Assembly (NCBI GenBank): GCA_905182375.1
Contig: CAJJBF010000009.1
Coordinates: 518,793-582,792, forward strand
DNA length: 64,000 nucleotides
Source of the DNA: Flammeovirgaceae bacterium UBA4465
GTDB lineage: Bacteria > Bacteroidota > Bacteroidia > Cytophagales > Cyclobacteriaceae
Direction: 5' to 3'
Shown here: positions 58,733 to 64,000 of the stretch, one piece after another
Layout of the letters: each line of letters opens with the position of its first letter
Position numbering within the stretch: the first letter of the stretch is position 1
Position numbers and translations under genes: made by a program
Notes under the pieces: model-generated
The model's database searches: none
Seen by the model: the letters and a program-made list of their open reading frames with translations, nothing else
What the model was told of the DNA's origin: nothing

Positions 58733-58763
58733 AATGCTCTGTATAACTACAGAGCATTTTTTA
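58733..58763 (+). terminator. Strong hairpin with T-tract, plus-strand terminator geometry
   Basis: AATGCTCTGT (58733-58742) and ACAGAGCATT (58749-58758) form a perfect 10-bp stem with a 6-nt loop, followed on the plus strand by TTTTATT. All genes here lie on the minus strand, so its purpose is unclear. The minus strand lacks a T-tract. Confidence 0.6.
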
Positions 58764-58841
58764 TTAATAGAGTATGGACAAGATGAGATTCGCACTAATA
58801 TAAAGTCATGGTCACGCATAGGACAATAAAAAAAATATTTT

Positions 58842-60200
58842 TTAACATAATTGCTTAGATATTGTTTGATAAAAATAAAATAAAAGGAGATAATGATAAA
58901 AAAAATAGATTTGAAGATATAAGAAAAAATTATCTAAAAGGATAAAACCAATATACGCAAGAATTAAATAGATGGTACCGTAAATAGACACACGCAATAA
59001 ATTTTTATACTCTTTTCTAGCTGGATAATATGCCATAAACATATTGGTAAATAATGATAGAATACTAGTGACTATCGACATTGGAATCAAATAAGAAATA
59101 TCAGTATATTTTTCAAAAAATATCGGTATAATAAAAACTATACCAATTGAGAATAGAATTGTAATTACAATAAATAATCCTATAAAAATGTAAAATAAAT
59201 AATTTAATTTTTTCAATTGAGCATAATCCTTCCGTTTTTAGACAAACTTTATTTAACGCTGGTGCAATGAAAGATTGTATTGGAGGTGTAATTTGGCCTC
59301 AAACTAGCGGATAAGGTATAAAAAAAAGAAATAAACGCTAAGTTTTTAATCGCTAAAAAATTACCTATAATAACCCTATCTCCACCGTTCAATAGCCAAT
59401 CCACAAATTCCCCATAAATTAATGAAGCCCTCTCTAGACTAATTTTCAGAAACCTTTTCTTAATCGAAGACCCAGATTTATAAGCATTTAAAAAACCCTT
59501 TCTCTTATCAATAAAAAAAATTACAATAAATAAATGTGTGCAAACAAAAGTCAGCAGATATAATGGAGTAAAGGATCAGGTGATATATAATTACAGCAAG
59601 AAAAGAAAATCCTACATAAAGGGCCGTTCTAGTAAAGAAAATTATTGAGTATTGACCCGAACGACCAACGTATTGCAAATAAATAAAATTATAGTTACAA
59701 TATATTTGAAAATAAACTTCTTAACAAAATTATCACTAAGCTCCACAGGCTAAGATATATATTGAAAAATCCAAGCACAACCACGATGGAAATAATTGAA
59801 GTAATAATGAAATTTCTCCACACAGAACCAAGAACTATATCAAAAAACCGTGCCTTATATTTGTAAATAAGAAGTGGCAATTGTTTTTGAAGCCCTAAAT
59901 CAAAAGCTAAAGAATAGAATATAGTTAAAGCATTTAAAAAACCCAAAAATCGCAAAACTTTCCAAATCAAAATAAACCAAAACATAAATAGATAAAATTG
60001 ATCGGAAGATAACATCGAACACACTTACGGTGAGATAGTTATATAAATTCCTAATTTGCCAACAACATGACTTCTTTGACTTACATCAATTTTTGCAAAT
60101 ACTACTAAAAGTGCTAAATAATGAGAGATATTAGCGAAACCCCCGGCCTCGTAAATCTGACCGGAGTTAGTGCTATAAAGTACCCAACAAAATAACGCTG
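58842..60200 (-). pseudogene. Wzx-type polysaccharide flippase, many disruptions
   Basis: A polytopic transporter split over several frames. An N-terminal piece near 60200-60040 reads GGFANISHYLALLVVFAKID. The piece from 60024 to 59695 has LSSDQFYLFMFWFILIWKVL and LGLQKQLPLLIYKYKARFFD. Then 59470-59240 carries IYGEFVDWLLNGGDRVIIGN and SFIAPALNKVCLK, separated by a stop. The last piece, 59216-58842, has three helices (YIFIGLFIVITILFSIGIVF). The order and content match polysaccharide flippases of the MATE-like Wzx family. It needs at least four changes, so it is beyond simple correction. Confidence 0.65.
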
Positions 60201-60216
60201 ACGAAGGAGTGGATAA

Positions 60217-61020
60217 TCATATTTTTAATGCTTTATACAAATATTTAATAAGCAATAAAATAAAGTAAGCAGCAAAAAAAACACCCCCTTCCAGTAAATT
60301 AGTTAGGTATAAACTGTGCAAATTAGAAAGACTTTTATAGTTCACTCCCAAAAATTCATGAACAGTATTCCCAAATCCAATCCCTAATAAATATGATTTA
60401 TTTATGAAGTCATACCCCATTTCGTGCAATGTAGATCGCTCACTATTTAGCATACCATCAATTAAATCCACCAACAAGAAATCTTCAGTTATTCTAAACC
60501 TATATAACAAATTTGTAAATAAGTCTATTTCATTTCCAAATGCTACGACTTGAATATTCTTAAGAGTTCCAATTAAAAGAATAAAAACCAAAAACCCACT
60601 ACTAAATATTGCACAAATTTTCAACAATTTTCGAAGCGAAAAATTATTAATTAAATGAGAGAAAAATATATATTTATGAAAACAATATAAATCCCTCTTG
60701 ACATTGAAAGTAAGATTAGAACGATGAGTGAATAAATGATCCAATTTTTCTTTACGAAAGGAAAAAACAATATTAGGTAGTTCCCTATTGAATTGGAACC
60801 GTAAAATCCACCTCGATACAACAACCAAGATGTCCCTTCTCTATAAGCCCCCCAAGTTTTTAATAATAAAGTAGCTACTAATAATAGAATGAAAAAATTA
60901 CTCAATATCTTGTATTTGTCCTGGCATTAATCCTCTTTTTTTTAACCAAAATATAGCACAGAAACTTGCTGAAAAGAATACACCCTCTATTATAGCAAAC
61001 GCCACTAATCTTTGCGCCGC
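60217..61020 (-). pseudogene. Wzy-type polysaccharide polymerase / O-antigen ligase family, frameshifts
   Basis: Hydrophobic protein spread over three frames. First (about 61020-60925) [20 protein letters not shown] and [11 protein letters not shown]; second (60902-60660) [20 protein letters not shown] and GFYGSNSIGNYLILFFPFVK, ILLSMSRGIYIVFIN; third (60655-60217) HLINNFSLRKLLKICAIFSS through LGIGFGNTVHEFLGV and SLSNLHSLYLTNLLEGG. The SMSRG and GIGFGN-like motifs plus a late LHSLYL with a conserved His are those of Wzy/WaaL. The 5' end is not found, so the given start is where coding sense is first visible. Confidence 0.6.
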
Positions 61021-61357
61021 TTTACTGGACGTTCGATTACAATGGCAAAAGCAGTAAAAAATAGCCTGCTTTGGCTTCGCAAAATATTTTATAATTGCAT
61101 AAAACCTAAAGATTATGGATTAATAAATATGACATCAACATAATTTAGCTCGAAATATGCAAGAATATACTGTTCTCTGATATCGGTTTGGGAATACTGT
61201 GCAGTCCAGATGACCAACCCACTGGTACCATAAATAAAATGAATTATGGAAATACAAGCTCAGGAAATCGATTATAAAGTTGCAGATCTAATACTACAGC
61301 ATTTAATAATTGCAAGCAAATTGCCTGAAAATTATTCATCTACAGCGCAATTTATGC
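61021..61357. other. Eroded stretch without recognisable gene
   Basis: About 340 bp with stops in all frames and no recognisable domain. By position it may hold the lost 5' part of the polymerase gene. No repeat, promoter or RNA gene is evident. Confidence 0.4.
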
Positions 61358-62435
61358 TTACTCTCTGGTAGCTACTGGAATAAATTTATAATACAGACGG
61401 TTACTACGTTTAATAAATAATTTATTGGTAAAATAAATATCCCAAGAATCTAAAATCTCTCCTAGTCCTTTTGCATCAGCATAATAAAAAATGTTAGCAT
61501 CTAATTCACGATAATAATCAAACTTTTCATTCATTATTAATGGCTTATTAAATCTAAAAGCCTCTACTACGCCACTATTAATAAGACGCCCATCAAAATA
61601 AAATGCAGGATTTGAATGATTTAAAATGATATCAGCTTTTGATACAATATCATCGAACAGCTTGGCCTCGATAAATTTTGAGAAATATTCAATACTTATG
61701 TTGGACGGTAAAATCCCTTTTAACTTCTCAAAATAAACGATCAGTTCCCGAAATCGGCACCTGCCTAAAAAAATAAATTTAACCGGCCTTTCACAGACCA
61801 TTGCTGCAGATTCAAAAAGTTTAAAATCTCTTCTAAAAAAGTCAACTGATCCTGTAATAACAACTATCATTTTTATTTGGTTTCAGGAATTGCATAAGGC
61901 AAGATATAAATATTCTTCTCGGTCTTCTGGATCAGGTATTCTTTCATCCTCGAATTATGAACAATATAACTATCAAACCTTTTAAATATTATCTGAAGAA
62001 ATACCCGGTGAAGAACGTGACTAGAAATACGCTTAAATATGTTGCCATAACCAGAAATTGTATATTTGAATTCCCCTCCTATAAATTCTGGTCGACCAAC
62101 TACTAATGTTTTTTTTATCCTTATTTTTGAAAAAAATATAGGTAAAATCATTTTCCCTGTACAAGTAAATAATATACTCCGGTGGTATGAATTGGAATTT
62201 GTTACTCTGTCAATATGTGACCACACTTTAACCGGTGATCGAGTCTCATCACTTTGAACTACTTGGATATCTATTTTTAAATCTTTAATTCCGCTTTTTA
62301 TCGCATCATATGTTTTACTGTCTACTAAAAGTGTATAGTCATATTGATCATAATTAGCATTCTTTAAAAATGTTAATAAAAAAATATGATGCCCATCATA
62401 GAGTTCAATTAATAAGCATTTTTTTTTTTAAACAT
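61358..62435 (-). pseudogene. GT4-family glycosyltransferase with 11-A tract at its start, two frame breaks
   Basis: The ATG at 62433-62435 is followed by TTT and then 11 A (T-run 62419-62429 on the plus strand). As given, the frame closes after MFKKKNAY; with 12 A it opens into CLLIELYDGHHIFLLTFLKN and runs through SPVKVWSHIDRVTNSNSYHR to NIYILPYAIPETK-stop at 61873. The C-terminal GT-B domain then lies in another frame: MIVVITGSVDFFRRDFKLF, KADIILNHSNPAFYF and GVVEAFRFNKPLI. The second break is at the A-run TAAAAATGA near 61868-61876. The tract makes this a candidate phase-variable locus. About 355 residues if joined. Confidence 0.65.
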
Positions 62436-63360
62436 TGCTATAAGGACTATTTATATCTATGATGCTAAAACACTTAATCATCTCATCTAACCCTTCCTCA
62501 ACCGTAATTTCAGTATCAAACCCTAACTTTTGGATTTTATCGTAACTAACTATGTAATCTCTTTTATCTGAATCCTCTCCAATTGCTGCATAATGGAAAT
62601 ATGCATTTGTTCTATCCTTTATTAACTCACAAATTTCTTCCTTAGTATGATTCATTTTGTTGGATCCTATATTGTAAACATTAGATCTCATACTATCCAT
62701 GTTATCAATACCAAATAAAAAAGATCTCGCTATGTCTTCAACATGAATAAACGTTCTTCTAAAATGTTTTTCATAAACAACTACATATCCTTGCTTAATC
62801 GCTTTAAATGCAAAATCATTGATTAAAAGATCAAGCCTTAATCGAGGTGAAATCCCAAATGCGGTTGCAAACCTGTAGGCAATGCATGAATTGTTATTAA
62901 GCAAAATTTCTTCTGCTTCTGTTTTGGATGTTCCGTAAAGCGACAGGGGATTTAATGGTGTTTCCTCAGTACATATTTCCTTTACTATTCCATAATTACT
63001 ACCTGTAGATCCAAAGAAAATTGTCTGTTCCTTAGATAGATTCTTAGATATATTTTTCGATCCTGAAACATTGATCGAGTACGCCAAATCTGGGTTTGAC
63101 CTACACGCAGGATATCCTACAATTGCAGCAAGATGAATGATAATATCATACTTGGGAGTGATAGAACTAATTAAACTTTCATCTCTAATATCTCCCTTAA
63201 CGAATGTGAAGTTTTTGCTTCTAAAACAAGAAATCAAACCATCAGCATTATGCAACAGATTGTCTAGGACTGTGACTTTGTAACCTCGGGATAACAATTG
63301 TGGGACTAAAACTGTCCCTATATATCCGGCCCCACCGGTGACTAAAATATTATAATTCAT
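62428..63360 (-). CDS. NAD-dependent epimerase/dehydratase (extended SDR)
   Basis: A 310-residue nucleotide-sugar enzyme, one of the few intact genes of the locus. The Rossmann motif is NILVTGGAGYIGTVLVPQLL; the catalytic serine region is TIFFGSTGSNYG with Tyr-x-x-x-Lys in LYGTSKTEAEE; HLAAIVGYPA and RRTFIHVEDIARSF are typical of UDP-sugar epimerases. The specific sugar cannot be told. Its TAA overlaps the 11-A tract of the glycosyltransferase gene, so a length change in the tract alters the sequence next to its stop. Confidence 0.88.
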   Translation of the reverse strand: MNYNILVTGGAGYIGTVLVPQLLSRGYKVTVLDNLLHNADGLISCFRSKNFTFVKGDIRDESLISSITPKYDIIIHLAAIVGYPACRSNPDLAYSINVSGSKNISKNLSKEQTIFFGSTGSNYGIVKEICTEETPLNPLSLYGTSKTEAEEILLNNNSCIAYRFATAFGISPRLRLDLLINDFAFKAIKQGYVVVYEKHFRRTFIHVEDIARSFLFGIDNMDSMRSNVYNIGSNKMNHTKEEICELIKDRTNAYFHYAAIGEDSDKRDYIVSYDKIQKLGFDTEITVEEGLDEMIKCFSIIDINSPYSNV

Positions 63361-63465
63361 TCTCTTTTTCTTTATATAATTGTAAATAATATAATAACTG
63401 TTTTAAATTCGGAGCTACCAGATGCTACTGTAAGCTTCGAAAATATAGAAATTATTTGTAATAAT

Positions 63466-64000
63466 TTAGTCGAAATTAACTACACTGTTTTCAATATTAA
63501 TAGTAAATACTAGTTCCCCATTATATTTCAATATTTTAGCAATACTCATTGCTGAAGATTTTATAGAATATGCCTGATTTTGAGCTAAATTAATTGGACT
63601 TAAACCAGTGTCCTTGCGCCCAATTAAACTTATTAATATTTTTACTATGTCTTTAACATAAATCCATTCCCTTTTTGGATTTCCTGACCCCCAAATTTCA
63701 AAAGTACCTACCTTTTCTGATCTCATTTCTTTAATCATTCTTAATATCATCCCATTAATAGCATGTGCTCTATTAGAATCCAAGTGATCGCCAGGCCCGA
63801 AAGCATTTGGAATGAGTAAGTTAATAGATGATACCCCATATTGCTCATGATAACATTTTGAAATCATGAATTGAATTTTCTTTGAATTGCCATATGAAAA
63901 CACACTCCCATGTACCTCTCCATTCCACCACTGATCCTCTATATGTATATTTGAAGAGCCAGGGTAAGAACAGTTTGACAGACAGTTGACAATGATTGGG
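63466..64000 (-). CDS. NAD-dependent epimerase (GDP-fucose synthase-like), cut by window edge
   Basis: The frame is open from the right edge of the window to the stop at 63466. Visible: IVNCLSNCSYPGSSNIHIED (catalytic Ser/Cys strand), EVHGSVFSYGNSKK (Tyr-x-x-x-Lys), LIPNAFGPGDHLD and KREWIYVKDIVKILI, the pattern of GDP-L-fucose synthase-like SDRs. It ends FTINIENSVVNFD, lacking the usual 20-30 residue C-terminal segment, so a truncation or frame change close to the stop is suspected. The N-terminal NAD-binding half is outside the window. Confidence 0.75.
   Translation of the reverse strand, partial: PIIVNCLSNCSYPGSSNIHIEDQWWNGEVHGSVFSYGNSKKIQFMISKCYHEQYGVSSINLLIPNAFGPGDHLDSNRAHAINGMILRMIKEMRSEKVGTFEIWGSGNPKREWIYVKDIVKILISLIGRKDTGLSPINLAQNQAYSIKSSAMSIAKILKYNGELVFTINIENSVVNFD

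Overview
The window reads as chromosomal DNA of a member of the Bacteroidota, most likely a gliding or formerly gliding Cytophagales-type bacterium. It is AT-rich, carries the type IX secretion / gliding genes gldK, gldL, gldM and gldN, a PorP/SprF-family protein and an SprE/PorW-like TPR protein, has the split ATP synthase arrangement usual in this phylum (no beta or epsilon gene in the cluster), and shows Bacteroidota-style TAnnTTTG -7 promoter elements. The assignment comes from gene content only. I saw no tRNA, rRNA, CRISPR array or intact insertion sequence.

Layout. 1-3.2 kb: rluB-like (cut by the left edge), scpB, a DksA-like gene and an FMN-dependent glutamate-synthase-like oxidoreductase, all on the minus strand. 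3.3-4.1 kb: remnant of a secreted lamin-tail protein. 4.65-6.8 kb (+): asd and a THUMP-like methyltransferase. 6.9-15.2 kb (-): a methyltransferase, a UbiA-like membrane protein, and one long run of M23 peptidase, bactofilin, AtpZ-like protein, a small membrane protein, then atpB, atpE, atpF, atpH, atpA and atpG. 15.3-21.9 kb (+): sprE/porW-like, a class A penicillin-binding protein and uvrC, nearly without gaps. 22-29.5 kb (-): DUF4271 protein, hemD, porP/sprF, gldK, gldL, gldM and gldN. 29.7-35.5 kb: hemW (+), then uvrA and a LytS/LytTR-type two-component pair (-).

35.7-48.6 kb is accessory: a TIGR01777 epimerase, small exported proteins, a TonB-dependent receptor with a beta-helix-like lipoprotein that share Pho-box-like upstream repeats, a MoxR ATPase, a phosphatase, an SGNH hydrolase, a VOC protein and a MerR-type regulator with a perfect 24-bp inverted repeat beside its start. 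48.7-64 kb is a surface polysaccharide locus: SLBB exporter, PglF/CapD-type dehydratase, deacetylase, formyltransferase, initiating sugar-phosphate transferase, DegT aminotransferase, methyltransferase, glycosyltransferases, Wzx, Wzy and two epimerases. Together they suggest a glycan containing an N-formylated or otherwise modified 4-amino-4,6-dideoxy sugar.

The most striking property is uneven gene integrity. From 1 to 35.6 kb nearly every gene is intact, the exceptions being an in-frame TGA in the gldN signal peptide and an in-frame TAG in the lamin-tail remnant. From 35.7 to 64 kb I count at least 20 single-base frame disruptions in about 15 genes, several beside homopolymer runs; the polysaccharide locus is almost wholly interrupted. 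This is either true decay or phase variation of surface-glycan genes, or local sequence error. The sequence alone cannot decide, but the asymmetry is itself informative. I did not find a clearly new defence or mobile system.
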